From a virus, in the IMG/VR virus record IMGVR_UViG_3300021093_004399, positions 1 through 49,354 of that record: a stretch of 49,354 nt of DNA, one strand, 5' to 3'. This document shows positions 32,763 through 40,745 of this stretch, one piece after another. Within the stretch, counting starts at the first letter, position 1. Each line of letters opens with the position of its first letter. The translations under genes and the position numbers were made by a program. Under the pieces are notes generated by a model. It saw only the letters and a list, made by a program, of their open reading frames with translations, was not told where the DNA came from and made no database searches.

Positions 32763-33532
32763 TGCTTTATTTCACAATCTATCCACTTTAAATTGTTGTA
32801 CCAATCATATACCACACTGCCTTTGGGAATCAGGCATCTACCCAGTTCGGGGTCAACTTCTATTCGAATCTGTACCACGGCCCAGATCAACCATATCAAA
32901 TATAACGATGTGACAGCGCCTATGCCATACTTCCAGGCATTGCATTTGATATGTTCAATTCTTTTACGTTTTGTGTCTGCGGCTCGACGATCATCCACAC
33001 GTTTCTTGGCCCAGGCGATTGCCTGTTGCCGCTTCATCTTTTCCATCATGGCCTGCACTCTGGTGTACAAGTCACCCAGCTCGGTTGGACAATTGTATAC
33101 CATGAGTTCTCTCAGTTCGGCCTCCATGGCAACCAATCTACTTTGCATGAGCACTCGCTGAAGTGCTCGCTTGCCTAAACTGGTTTCGCCTGTGTACACT
33201 TCATTGTCATGTCTTTCTTCTTCTTCGAAGATGGCCGAACACTTGGCATAGTTTTCAAAATACACACCCAGTTCTTCGCCAATTTGAGTATACACATCGT
33301 TGGGCTGTTTTTTGCTTAATTCAATTATCCGATTTTTTTCTTGGATAAATTGATTCTTTTCTGCAACCGTAGGTGCTCGATGTTTGAATTTCTCACCAAA
33401 CTGTGCATCTAAATCCGACAGTATTCCCTTGACATCACCGGCTGCACTGGCTATTTCTTTGTATAATTCGCAGCCTTTTTTTACAGCCTGTACGGCACCA
33501 TTTGCAAGGGCAAAGAGGGTTAGCGGATCCAT
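32759..33532 (-). CDS. Phage protein with coiled coil and C-terminal membrane helix
   Basis: A 257-aa protein. The start MDPLTLFALANGAVQAVKK is typical of proteins in T4-like aquatic phages. A long charged helical region follows (RVLMQSRLVAMEAELRELM), and a membrane helix lies near 206-224 (GIGAVTSLYLIWLIW). The C-terminal tail has cysteines that could face the periplasm. GGAGG is upstream of the ATG. Function unknown; a tape-measure or holin role is not supported. Confidence 0.6.
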   Translation of the reverse strand: MDPLTLFALANGAVQAVKKGCELYKEIASAAGDVKGILSDLDAQFGEKFKHRAPTVAEKNQFIQEKNRIIELSKKQPNDVYTQIGEELGVYFENYAKCSAIFEEEERHDNEVYTGETSLGKRALQRVLMQSRLVAMEAELRELMVYNCPTELGDLYTRVQAMMEKMKRQQAIAWAKKRVDDRRAADTKRKRIEHIKCNAWKYGIGAVTSLYLIWLIWAVVQIRIEVDPELGRCLIPKGSVVYDWYNNLKWIDCEIKQ

Positions 33533-33585
33533 TTCCTCCGCTCCTGAATTGAACTTAAAATAACCCTATAAATTGGGTCACACAT
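33520..33585 (-). CDS. Possible leader peptide (21 aa)
   Basis: ATG at 33585 behind AAAGGATCAACT. The peptide MCDPIYRVILSSIQERRKW ends ten bases inside the 32759-33532 gene. Its Shine-Dalgarno is better placed than chance would suggest and it may couple translation of the downstream gene. Too short to be sure. Confidence 0.3.
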   Translation of the reverse strand: MCDPIYRVILSSIQERRKWIR

Positions 33586-33699
33586 AGTTGATCCTTTATA
33601 ATTAATTTTTGACGGACCAATAGTTATCGAACTTAGTTATACTTATTTGGTCAAAACAAAAAAGCCCCTTGCGGGGCTTTTTGTCAACTTAAAGTACGC
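33586..33699. other. Intergenic region with terminator and leader
   Basis: The 114 bases hold the terminator after the autotransporter gene (33661-33680) and the leader of the 32759 operon. No consensus promoter was found. Confidence 0.4.
33658..33682 (-). terminator. Rho-independent terminator after the autotransporter gene
   Basis: Eight-bp stem AAAGCCCC (33661-33668) with GGGGCTTT (33673-33680) and a TTGC loop, flanked by A and T runs on both sides, so it could also work on the other strand. Confidence 0.9.
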
Positions 33700-35709
33700 T
33701 TAAAACCCTATTCTTAACACAAAGTTGCCGGCTACACTTTGTATGTCACGGTGTTGTAGTTGAACTGCCCCCACTGCCAATGAAAGTCTATTTGTAAGGT
33801 CTTTTCTAATACCCAACCTTGCAATTTTGACTGCGTCGTCAGTTTGTGAATATTCACCAAACACCGCAACTGATCCAAATGATCTATCAAAACGCACACC
33901 AAGTTCGCTGCGTTTTGCAGTTGAGTCTACCGCTGCATATGACATGGCAGTCAAAGCACTACCCAGTTCGGTCACAGCATCTCGCGTATTTTGTTCCACT
34001 CGGTATCCAACAAATGGACGTAGCCCTTTTAAATCCGGAGTATAAAGTCTCAGTCCCAACCATCTATCACTACCGACAGTTCTTGAACTGTTGCTGTAAC
34101 CCAATTCAGGCAAACTGTGTGTTGTGGTCATTTCGTTATTGGCATATCCCAACTCGGAGGCAAACAACCAATTTCTCAAATTTGAGATAGAATACAAGTT
34201 TACAATATCTTTGTTCAATCCACCTGTGGCATTGTTGCCGGACATGGCAGATTCTGAACGACTGACACTGAAACCAATAACGGTTCTTGGAGATAATAAC
34301 TTATCAATACCAAAACCAAATTTCTTGCTGCTAATGGTATATCCGTCTACGGTGTACTCACCGGTTCGTTCTCCCATAGAGTAAAAACTTACAGTGCCTT
34401 CTTTGCCTACATTGCCACGGAACGCGATTTCGCCATCAACTATGCTTTGTCTGGCCAATACATCATTTCGTGATAGCAAATTAACATAAGAGTTAGTGTC
34501 AGCTAGCACTGTGTATTGATCAATTCTTGTTGCATAATCTTGACTAGTGCCAGTTGTGACCACTTGATCAAATGTGGTTGTAGTTGTTACTGTTTGATTG
34601 ACGGTACTAGTTGTAGTAACCGGGGTACCATTTGTTGTGACAGTGGATCCATCGCTGTATGTGGTTACAGTGGTAGGAGTTGTCACAGTGGTTGTAGTCA
34701 CTGGAGTTGTATCTGTTGTCACCCGTGTAACTGGTGTGGTAGCCACAATGGTGATATTTCTTGTCACAGTCAAAGATTTTGCTGTACCGGCTCCTCTAGT
34801 GTCAGTAACAGTTTCTACTACAGTAGTGGCACCTGGTGTATCAACAACTGTAGTTGTAGTGGCGCCTGTGGATGAACTAGTATACACTATAGGTGTACCA
34901 GGTGCTGTTGATACCACAGTGGGCGAGCCACCTCCGCTACTACCACTAAAGTTGGCTGTGGTAAGTGTACCGCTATAACCTCCTGGAGTGGCTGCTGTGG
35001 TGCCACCATTGGCATCATAGCCTCCGCCGCTCATGTTGGCAGTTACACCTGTGGCTGTGGTTGTACACATTACACTTCCGCTGGTCGTACCGCAAGCACC
35101 CCAGCTGGTAGAACTGGTCCAACCTTGTGCAAAGACGCCGCCGGGATCTAGACCAAATTCTGGATTGTAAAGTATATTATTGCCTGCTGTACCACCTGTG
35201 GGTGTAAATGTAACAGTCGGTACACGCCATTGTGGACCATAGTTACCTGCCCACCAACTAGTGTCAGTACCAATCATGACTACTTTTACATAAGCAACAC
35301 TACTACAACTGCCTGCTGATCCACAGTTGGTAGATGTTAAACTTAGTGTGGTCCATGGTTCACTGTTATCGCCCGGTACCGAACTCCATGCATTCATTTG
35401 TAACAAGTTACCTGTGGCATAACTTGTTTGACTTGATCCTAATAGTGTATTACTAGAATTGTAAAACTCTAATTTAAGTTGACCAGTATCGTGTTGTAAT
35501 GGTCTTCCTCCGCCAGCATGCGCCTCAACGGTAAATGTTAAAGTTCCTCCATTTTGCATTGTTGAATCGAAAACTACTATTTGACTGATAGTGCTGTTTG
35601 CCATATACGACATGTTTGCACTATTGTAATCTGTGCCTGACTCGAAAGCATTTACTGAATTGAAACACATGGCGGCCATGATCGCAATGATCTTGCCCCA
35701 ATATTTCAT
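33700..35709 (-). CDS. Autotransporter-like outer-membrane protein
   Basis: A 669-aa protein in four parts: a signal peptide (MKYWGKIIAIMAAMCFNSVNA); a beta-rich N-terminal domain of about 210 residues containing CGSAGSC-like cysteines; a Gly/Ser then Thr/Val-rich linker (about 230-385); and a C-terminal barrel of about 270 residues ending in RIGF, the aromatic-terminated signature of autotransporter beta domains inserted by BAM. ATG has AAAGGAG upstream. A phage-encoded surface protein could change adhesion or block superinfection. The passenger function is unknown. Confidence 0.75.
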   Translation of the reverse strand: MKYWGKIIAIMAAMCFNSVNAFESGTDYNSANMSYMANSTISQIVVFDSTMQNGGTLTFTVEAHAGGGRPLQHDTGQLKLEFYNSSNTLLGSSQTSYATGNLLQMNAWSSVPGDNSEPWTTLSLTSTNCGSAGSCSSVAYVKVVMIGTDTSWWAGNYGPQWRVPTVTFTPTGGTAGNNILYNPEFGLDPGGVFAQGWTSSTSWGACGTTSGSVMCTTTATGVTANMSGGGYDANGGTTAATPGGYSGTLTTANFSGSSGGGSPTVVSTAPGTPIVYTSSSTGATTTTVVDTPGATTVVETVTDTRGAGTAKSLTVTRNITIVATTPVTRVTTDTTPVTTTTVTTPTTVTTYSDGSTVTTNGTPVTTTSTVNQTVTTTTTFDQVVTTGTSQDYATRIDQYTVLADTNSYVNLLSRNDVLARQSIVDGEIAFRGNVGKEGTVSFYSMGERTGEYTVDGYTISSKKFGFGIDKLLSPRTVIGFSVSRSESAMSGNNATGGLNKDIVNLYSISNLRNWLFASELGYANNEMTTTHSLPELGYSNSSRTVGSDRWLGLRLYTPDLKGLRPFVGYRVEQNTRDAVTELGSALTAMSYAAVDSTAKRSELGVRFDRSFGSVAVFGEYSQTDDAVKIARLGIRKDLTNRLSLAVGAVQLQHRDIQSVAGNFVLRIGF
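34540..34920 (-). repeat. Low-complexity Thr/Val-rich coding repeat
   Basis: On the plus strand the DNA is full of GTTGTAGT, GTTGTCAC and GTTACTG words, encoding T-T-T-V and V-T-T-x strings in the linker of the autotransporter-like protein. Such runs may vary in length by slippage. Confidence 0.65.
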
Positions 35710-35793
35710 TTTTTTTAGCTCCTTTAGTAGACTTGTTGTTTTTGTTTGTGTCTACCAAGTATTTACAACAAAAAACCTAATGATTATGTGGCA

Positions 35794-35868
35794 CTACATT
35801 CTATGCGGTGGAGTGACAGGTGCAGGTTGTGGAGGATTTTTGACAGGACGATGTGCAAACCAACTCAT
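35794..35868 (-). CDS. Small proline-rich phage peptide (24 aa)
   Basis: ATG at 35868 has an ideal Shine-Dalgarno (AAAGGAGACAACT). The product MSWFAHRPVKNPPQPAPV is proline-rich and lies in an otherwise empty 200-bp gap. Similar short proline-rich peptides occur in T4-like aquatic phages. Short but well supported by its start region. Confidence 0.5.
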   Translation of the reverse strand: MSWFAHRPVKNPPQPAPVTPPHRM

Positions 35869-35890
35869 AGTTGTCTCCTTTTTATGACAC

Positions 35891-35916
35891 AAAAAAACCT
35901 GGAAATTTTCCAGGTT
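35891..35916 (-). terminator. Rho-independent terminator
   Basis: Stem AACCTGGAA (35896-35904) with TTCCAGGTT (35908-35916), short loop, then a T tract on the minus strand. It overlaps the stop codon of the 35915 gene. Confidence 0.85.
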
Positions 35917-36274
35917 ATTTGTAATTAATTTTGGTTCCTAATCCAGTTCCTTGTTTAAGTGGACTAGTATCTGGTATATGTATTCGTTTACCAACTCCCA
36001 TCATGCAATATTCATTGGTATTCAAATCATGAATAAACCAGCTGGTGGTTTCCGTTTCAAAATTAGCGTATACCAAATTTACTGTCTGTTCATTGGGTGC
36101 TTGAGTAGCCATGATTAGTTTTTCACCATATCGTTCCATGGTAATTTCAACATCTTCAAAGCTGCCACACATCAATTGAATTTTTCTAAACCTAGGTTCT
36201 GCTGTAGCTGCTGTGGCTGCTGTGGCTGCTGTGGCTAGAGTGACCAGTAAGATGACTGCTAAAATTTTGTTCAT
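35915..36274 (-). CDS. Secreted protein with repeated Ala-Thr signal region
   Basis: Start taken at ATG 36274 (MNKILAVILLVTLATAA) to give a normal signal peptide; an upstream ATG at 36301 is less likely and neither has a clear Shine-Dalgarno. After the signal the protein has an A-T-A repeat and a 90-residue mature domain with LMCGSFEDVEITMERYGEK and CMMGVGKR. No family recognised. Monocistronic or last in operon, followed by a terminator. Confidence 0.6.
   Translation of the reverse strand: MNKILAVILLVTLATAATAATAATAEPRFRKIQLMCGSFEDVEITMERYGEKLIMATQAPNEQTVNLVYANFETETTSWFIHDLNTNEYCMMGVGKRIHIPDTSPLKQGTGLGTKINYK
36201..36236 (-). repeat. Four tandem 9-bp repeats in a signal-peptide coding region
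   Basis: Units GCTGTAGCT, GCTGTGGCT, GCTGTGGCT and GCTGTGGCT follow one another without a gap. In frame they encode the A-T-A string at the end of the signal peptide of the 35915 gene, so copy changes keep the frame. Confidence 0.8.
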
Positions 36275-36316
36275 ACAGTATATATCATAACACCGTGGCA
36301 TGATAAAATACCAATA

Positions 36317-36631
36317 TTATGTTTCTTGATGATCAAATCTGCCGCAAACTATGTCATAAAATTCGTCTAGTTCGCCGCCCCACTTGCCTTTGAGATATGG
36401 ACGTAAGTCGTAGCACAGTTTTGCGTTTTTGTCTTTGTTGGCCTGTACAAATGTATTGTGTAGCTTTTTCCAGTGATCCAGTTTAACAACTTCTTCTAAC
36501 GGAATTTGATCTCCGGGCACTACACAAAATGTTTCTAATATTTGTCCTTCTACATCGTGTGGTTCTAGTTCAAGAACAGTGTATCTTTCACTTAATTCTT
36601 CTGCTATTTGTCTATTAAAAATAATATCCAT
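36317..36631 (-). CDS. Phage hypothetical protein (104 aa)
   Basis: Begins MDIIFNRQIAEELSERYTV with LETFCVVPGDQIPLEEV and a conserved-looking LRPYLKGKWGGELDEFYD. A soluble helical protein. Its ATG overlaps the stop of the exonuclease gene (TAATG). Common layout in T4-like phages, function unknown. Confidence 0.6.
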   Translation of the reverse strand: MDIIFNRQIAEELSERYTVLELEPHDVEGQILETFCVVPGDQIPLEEVVKLDHWKKLHNTFVQANKDKNAKLCYDLRPYLKGKWGGELDEFYDIVCGRFDHQET

Positions 36632-37167
36632 TATCGTTTTTTTACTCCTACTATTTTGTATATATGCTGTACAGCTCTAGCCTGATAATAACAATCAATC
36701 AATGCATTGTGAGCACCGTGTCTGTTTTTTTCTCTTGGATCACCATGAACACTAAACAATGTACGGCTGTCTCTTATCTGCCAAAATTGCCACGGAGTCG
36801 GACGACCAACTTGTCTATATAGATCTTCTAGTATAACAATGTCAAAAGCAGGTCCTTGACACCAAATATTATCTGCACCAACCAAAAAGCGATTGAGCTG
36901 ATCCAACATATCATTTACACTTATGCGACCATCCATGCCCATAGCTTCTTCTCTTACTTCTTCAGTTTGTGTTCCCCACCAGGCAACTGTTTCGTCTTGA
37001 ACGTGTCGGTCCATAGATAGTTGTTCGTCAACATCTGGTTTTAAGTATAGGCCTTGACCTTGATCAACATCCGACTCCCAGGGGCTAAACTTGACTGCGC
37101 CGAAAGTTAAAATAACTGACCATGGTCTTGTGCTCAGCGTTTCAAGATCCAGCATTACATCCATCAT
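36631..37167 (-). CDS. DEDDh 3'-5' exonuclease (DexA/RNase T-like)
   Basis: A 178-aa exonuclease-fold protein. The acidic residues are visible: D7 and E9 (DLETL), D109 (QGPAFDIVIL), and H153/D158 (HNALID), with RDSRTL between them. Size and layout match T4 DexA and bacterial 3'-5' exoribonucleases (Rv2179c-like). Likely involved in nucleic-acid turnover during infection. ATGA overlap with the nucleotidyltransferase gene. Confidence 0.8.
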   Translation of the reverse strand: MMDVMLDLETLSTRPWSVILTFGAVKFSPWESDVDQGQGLYLKPDVDEQLSMDRHVQDETVAWWGTQTEEVREEAMGMDGRISVNDMLDQLNRFLVGADNIWCQGPAFDIVILEDLYRQVGRPTPWQFWQIRDSRTLFSVHGDPREKNRHGAHNALIDCYYQARAVQHIYKIVGVKKR

Positions 37168-37640
37168 TGACTCCTGAGGGCTCTATCAGCTTCGGCTGCT
37201 GCTACACGTCTACGCAGACTACTGGAACTGAACGAATGATCGCGTTGGTTAAACACCAATTCAATTCGACGATTGTAACATTCTTGTGCACCAGTAAAAT
37301 CTTTTTCTGCGTATTCTATACCCAGTATACGCACATCAATAGGCAGGGTCAAAAGAATGTCAACTAAATCTTGCTCAGTCTGATATACAACCACTTCATC
37401 CACATAGCGACATGCCGCCAATTGAATCTGTCGCTCCACGACACTCTGTACGGGTGGATTTTTTATATCCGGACGGTCAATTGTGGGGTCGGTTTGCAGC
37501 CCGGCGATAAGATAATCGCAGTGATTCTTAGCCTCTGCCAACATTGCAATATGACCGGCGTGGCATAAATCAAAAGTCGAAAAAGTAATCCCAATCTTAA
37601 GTCCCTTATCCTTAAGTTCTCGTATTTTATTGAATATCAT
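37164..37640 (-). CDS. Cytidylyltransferase-like nucleotidyltransferase
   Basis: A 158-aa protein of the HxGH nucleotidyltransferase family: GITFSTFDLCHAGHIAML carries the H-A-G-H motif at 27-30, and FSSSSLRRRV near the end resembles the family K/R-S-x-x motif. Relatives include glycerol-3-phosphate and ethanolamine-phosphate cytidylyltransferases (TagD-like). It may supply CDP-linked groups for envelope or teichoic-like polymers. Substrate unknown. Confidence 0.75.
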   Translation of the reverse strand: MIFNKIRELKDKGLKIGITFSTFDLCHAGHIAMLAEAKNHCDYLIAGLQTDPTIDRPDIKNPPVQSVVERQIQLAACRYVDEVVVYQTEQDLVDILLTLPIDVRILGIEYAEKDFTGAQECYNRRIELVFNQRDHSFSSSSLRRRVAAAEADRALRSQ

Positions 37641-37952
37641 TCAATTAGCTGGTTCTAATTTTACGTTGAGAGGAAAGCCGTTGTTACGAGCAAGAAGAGT
37701 TGCTTCTACACCTTTTTGTTCAGCTATTTCATAAGGTAAAGTACTAACCACGCTAGATCCTTCTTGATGAATTTTCAAAGTTATTTCATGTGCAGTTTGC
37801 TCTGAATGATGGAAAATTGTTTTGAGAGATTCTACAACAAATTCCATAGTTGTTACATTATCGTTTAGATATATTACATTAAACAAACTGGGTGGCTGGA
37901 TGTTTGTTTTGATTTGAATCCTAGGTTTGACTACAATATCTGTTTTGCTCAT
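37641..37952 (-). CDS. clpS: ClpS adaptor protein
   Basis: Small adaptor that delivers N-degron substrates to the ClpAP protease. The 103-aa chain has the ClpS core: FNVIYLNDNVTTMEFVVE, HSEQTAHEITLKIHQEG and SSVVSTLPYEIAEQKG. The N-terminal tail is disordered as usual. Preceded by a promoter (37995-38023) with a strong 5' hairpin. It sits with hsp20 and dnaK in a proteostasis block, and would redirect the host Clp system. Confidence 0.9.
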   Translation of the reverse strand: MSKTDIVVKPRIQIKTNIQPPSLFNVIYLNDNVTTMEFVVESLKTIFHHSEQTAHEITLKIHQEGSSVVSTLPYEIAEQKGVEATLLARNNGFPLNVKLEPAN

Positions 37953-37967
37953 GGTCTTGTAGGTTTA

Positions 37968-37991
37968 AGTAGGGGGATGTATCCCCCTACT
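37968..37991 (-). promoter_or_regulatory. 5'-terminal stem-loop in the clpS leader
   Basis: A 10-bp stem, AGTAGGGGGA (37968-37977) and its complement (37982-37991), with a TGTA loop. It starts at most a few bases from the expected transcript start of the clpS promoter, with no T tract after it, so it is a leader hairpin rather than a terminator. Such 5' hairpins can stabilise mRNA; part of the stem may lie before the start point. Confidence 0.6.
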
Positions 37992-37994
37992 GTT

Positions 37995-38023
37995 ATTATA
38001 CTACTTAGCGAATGTAATTGCAA
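37995..38023 (-). promoter_or_regulatory. Promoter upstream of clpS
   Basis: TTGCAA (38023-38018), 17 bases, TATAAT (38000-37995). It overlaps the last codons of hsp20. Confidence 0.65.
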
Positions 38024-38438
38024 TCTTCTTGGGCTTTTGTTCTTCGGGAACAATATGCTCCAAACTAACTGCCAAAATACCATTAATTACTGTAGCGCCT
38101 TTAACTTCCACATTGTCAGCTAAAGTAAAATGACGAGTGAAAGTTCTTGCACTGATGCCACGGTGCAAGTATTCGTATTCATCTTTTTGCTTTTGTTCGC
38201 CTCGAATCGTTAGAACATTTTCTTTGTATTCAATATCAAGTTCATCTTCACTGAAGCCAGCAACCGCTAGTTGGATGGCATAGTGATTTTCGTCAATTCG
38301 AACAATGTTGTGAGGCGGATAGTTGTCGGCTTTACTATTGGCAAAAGTGCGTCCTAGTTCGTTGAACAATCTATCAAAGCCTACAGCATGGCGATGAAGT
38401 GTTGGTAAATCAAAAGTGCTAATTGTATAAGTTGTCAT
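38001..38438 (-). CDS. hsp20: Small heat-shock protein (Hsp20/IbpA-like)
   Basis: ATP-independent holdase that binds unfolding proteins. The 145-aa chain has an N-terminal arm (FDLPTLHRHAVGFDRLFNEL) and a complete alpha-crystallin domain: NYPPHNIVRIDENHYAIQLA, VLTIRGEQ, YLHRGISARTFTRHFTLAD, and a C-terminal I-x-I-like KKIAITF. Similar length to IbpA. The start codon and Shine-Dalgarno lie inside a hairpin with ROSE-like features (38434-38471). No terminator separates it from dnaK. Confidence 0.92.
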   Translation of the reverse strand: MTTYTISTFDLPTLHRHAVGFDRLFNELGRTFANSKADNYPPHNIVRIDENHYAIQLAVAGFSEDELDIEYKENVLTIRGEQKQKDEYEYLHRGISARTFTRHFTLADNVEVKGATVINGILAVSLEHIVPEEQKPKKIAITFAK

Positions 38439-38471
38439 AATACGTTCTCCTTTCTATAAGCAAGTTATGAC
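38434..38471 (-). promoter_or_regulatory. Candidate ROSE-like RNA thermometer of hsp20
   Basis: In the transcript the order is GTCATAA, C, TTGCT, seven-base loop, AGGAG, AACGTA, TTATGAC. The outer 7-bp repeat pairs perfectly and buries the AUG. TTGCT opposite AGGAG is the anti-Shine-Dalgarno pairing known from ROSE elements, including the G-G mismatch. A further hairpin, TGTAGA paired with TCTACA, lies upstream (around 38480-38504). Heat-controlled translation is inferred, not shown. Confidence 0.65.
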
Positions 38472-38514
38472 ATATGAGTGTAGACCCCACCCGGGCATCT
38501 ACACCGCATATTCT

Positions 38515-40401
38515 TTACGGCTTTTCTGTAAACTCAGCATCTACTACATTGTCATCTGCAGTGGGCTTTACAGATTGCTCTGTAGTTGACGGCTGTTTTG
38601 CTTCGTTGATTGCATTTGAGGCAACAAACAATTCAGTCAATTTTGTTGTAATTGCTTCTCGGTCTGTGCCTGCAATGGCTTGTTCTAGTTCACTTATTTT
38701 ATCGTTTATTGTCTTCGTCTGATCTTCTGCGAGTTTGCCCCCAACTTCTTTCAGATCAGTTCTTACTTGGTGGATCACTGAATCCGCTTGGTTACGAGTT
38801 TCAATGAGCTCTAGTTGCTTTCGATCCGCAGCGGCATTTGTTTCAGCATCGCGAATCATCGCCTCAATCTGTTCTTGACTTAGACCACTATCAGATTTAA
38901 TGGTAATCCGATTTTCTTTGCCAGTTTTTTTGTCTCGAGCACTTACTTTAAGAATGCCATTTGCATCTACATCTAGAACAACTTCAATTTGGGGCATACC
39001 TCTAGGTGCAGGATCGATACCTTCTAAATTAAATTCGCCTAGCAGTTTGTTGTGCTGTACTAGTTCACGTTCACCTTGATAGACTTTGATAGTAACTGCA
39101 GGCTGATTGTCTTCAGCTGTGCTGAACACTTGACTATGCTTGGTAGGAATAGTTGTATTCTTTGGTATTAGTTTGGTCATCACTCCGCCCATGGTTTCAA
39201 TACCTAGGCTCAGTGGGGTAACATCAAGTAATAGCACATCTTTACGATCACCACCTAGTACAGCACCTTGTACTGCTGCTCCGGCTGCTACTGCTTCATC
39301 TGGATTAACATCACGACGTGGTGCTCGTCCGAATAACTGTTCAACCGCTTCTTGCACTTTGGGCATACGTGTTTGGCCACCAACTAAAATAATCTCATCT
39401 ATATCGCCGGCAGTTACTCCAGCATCTTGCATTGCTGTACGGCATGGTTCGATGGTACGCTGAATTAGATCATCAACTAGACTTTCTAATTTGGCTCGAG
39501 TAATTTTAATGTTAAGATGTTTTGGACCAGTGGCATCAGCAGTGATGTAAGGTAAGTTTACATCTGTTTGTGTGTTGTTGGACAACTCAATCTTGGTACG
39601 CTCGGCAGCTTCTTTTAGTCGCTGTAGCGCCATTACGTCTCGGCCGAGATTAACTCCAGATTCCTTCTTAAATTCAGTAATAAGGTAATCCATAATGCGT
39701 TGATCAAAATCTTCGCCTCCTAGGAATGTATCCCCATTGGTGCTAAGTACTTCGAATTGTTTATCACCATCCACATCAGCGATGTCGATAATAGATATAT
39801 CAAAGGTACCGCCACCAAGATCATACACAGCAATTTTACGGTCTTTTTTGTCACTCTTGTCTGCTCCATATGCCAGGGCTGCTGCCGTTGGCTCGTTGAT
39901 TATACGTAATACCTCAAGTCCAGCAATAGCACCCGCATCTTTGGTGGCCTGACGCTGGCTATCATTGAAATATGCAGGGACTGTAATTACTGCTCGTGTT
40001 ACTTCGTGCCCAAGATAGTCTTCAGCGGTCTTTTTCATCTTGCGTAGCACTTCAGCTGAGATTTGCGGAGGCGCCAGTTCTTGGCCGTTGGCCTGTACCC
40101 AAGCATCACCGTTCTTGCTCTCCATGATTTCATAGGGCATGAGATTGATGTCTTTTTGTACAGCCTGCTCCATGAACTTGCGTCCGATCAGTCGCTTGGC
40201 AGCATAGATAGTGTTCTTGGGATTGGTTACAGCCTGACGTTTGGCGCCAGCGCCTACCAGAACTTCGTCTGAGGTATAGGCCACAATGCTGGGCGTAGTA
40301 CGTGCGCCTTCTGAATTTTCAATTATTTTAGGGATTCCGTTTTCGACAACTGCTACGCAGCTATTGGTGGTACCAAGATCAATACCAATGATAGTACTCA
40401 T
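38515..40401 (-). CDS. dnaK: Molecular chaperone DnaK (Hsp70)
   Basis: A complete 628-aa Hsp70: the ATPase domain opens [17 protein letters not shown], with [25 protein letters not shown] and VGGQTRMP in order. The substrate domain includes [16 protein letters not shown], and the C-terminus ends [13 protein letters not shown] as in bacterial DnaK. No dnaJ or grpE is in the window. AAGGAG upstream is flanked by a TTGCTT motif like that of hsp20. Complete rather than a fragment; a phage copy of dnaK is unusual. Confidence 0.97.
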   Translation of the reverse strand: MSTIIGIDLGTTNSCVAVVENGIPKIIENSEGARTTPSIVAYTSDEVLVGAGAKRQAVTNPKNTIYAAKRLIGRKFMEQAVQKDINLMPYEIMESKNGDAWVQANGQELAPPQISAEVLRKMKKTAEDYLGHEVTRAVITVPAYFNDSQRQATKDAGAIAGLEVLRIINEPTAAALAYGADKSDKKDRKIAVYDLGGGTFDISIIDIADVDGDKQFEVLSTNGDTFLGGEDFDQRIMDYLITEFKKESGVNLGRDVMALQRLKEAAERTKIELSNNTQTDVNLPYITADATGPKHLNIKITRAKLESLVDDLIQRTIEPCRTAMQDAGVTAGDIDEIILVGGQTRMPKVQEAVEQLFGRAPRRDVNPDEAVAAGAAVQGAVLGGDRKDVLLLDVTPLSLGIETMGGVMTKLIPKNTTIPTKHSQVFSTAEDNQPAVTIKVYQGERELVQHNKLLGEFNLEGIDPAPRGMPQIEVVLDVDANGILKVSARDKKTGKENRITIKSDSGLSQEQIEAMIRDAETNAAADRKQLELIETRNQADSVIHQVRTDLKEVGGKLAEDQTKTINDKISELEQAIAGTDREAITTKLTELFVASNAINEAKQPSTTEQSVKPTADDNVVDAEFTEKP

Positions 40402-40409
40402 TTATTTTT

Positions 40410-40425
40410 CTCCTTAATTAAGCAA
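40410..40425 (-). promoter_or_regulatory. Anti-Shine-Dalgarno hairpin of dnaK
   Basis: TTGCTT, AATT loop, AAGGAG: six pairs including one G-G mismatch, covering the Shine-Dalgarno of dnaK. The same TTGCTT...AAGGAG motif occurs in front of hsp20. A second small hairpin (GGGT with GCCC) lies upstream near 40440. Confidence 0.55.
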
Positions 40426-40470
40426 GTATTTTGTGGGCCCGAAGCACCCTACACAATTATTTATACATCA

Positions 40471-40499
40471 ATTATACTAAATTTCACAGTGTGCTACAA
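40471..40499 (-). promoter_or_regulatory. Possible dnaK promoter
   Basis: TATAAT (40476-40471) with TTGTAG (40499-40494) 17 bases upstream. Between this and the gene is TATAAATA (40465-40458), which matches the T4 late promoter consensus. Either could be used. Confidence 0.5.
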
Positions 40500-40745
40500 T
40501 TATTTTGGGTTGATTAGAACAAAATTATTACTGACTGTATATCTAGGATTCCATGTAAGTGCAAATTGTGTGTAATCTTTGTTGTTGTCAAAACTTAACC
40601 GATATGTATACTTGTGTATTTTGGTTCTATAAGCAGCAATCTGGTACCTGGTTGCCCATGTATCTAGGTCTTTTCTAATTTGAGCAAGTGCCGCGCCTGC
40701 TGCTGCTCCGCCGGCACCCATTGGCAAGCGAAACTCTATGTACAT
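40500..40745 (-). CDS. Small phage protein with LTW-type tail (81 aa)
   Basis: Start at ATG 40745, overlapping the rpsU stop (TGATG). MYIEFRLPMGAGGAAAG is followed by a helical middle, and the end YRLSFDNNKDYTQFALTWNP resembles the F-x-F-x(4)-x-A-x-x-F-LRW tail of the proteins in 22.8-24.5 kb. Function unknown. Confidence 0.55.
   Translation of the reverse strand: MYIEFRLPMGAGGAAAGAALAQIRKDLDTWATRYQIAAYRTKIHKYTYRLSFDNNKDYTQFALTWNPRYTVSNNFVLINPK

Noticed and set aside
34516-34978. Long plus-strand frames opposite the Thr/Val linker
   Set aside because: They are by-products of the low-complexity repeat; the minus-strand gene has a signal peptide, a linker and a barrel domain in one frame.
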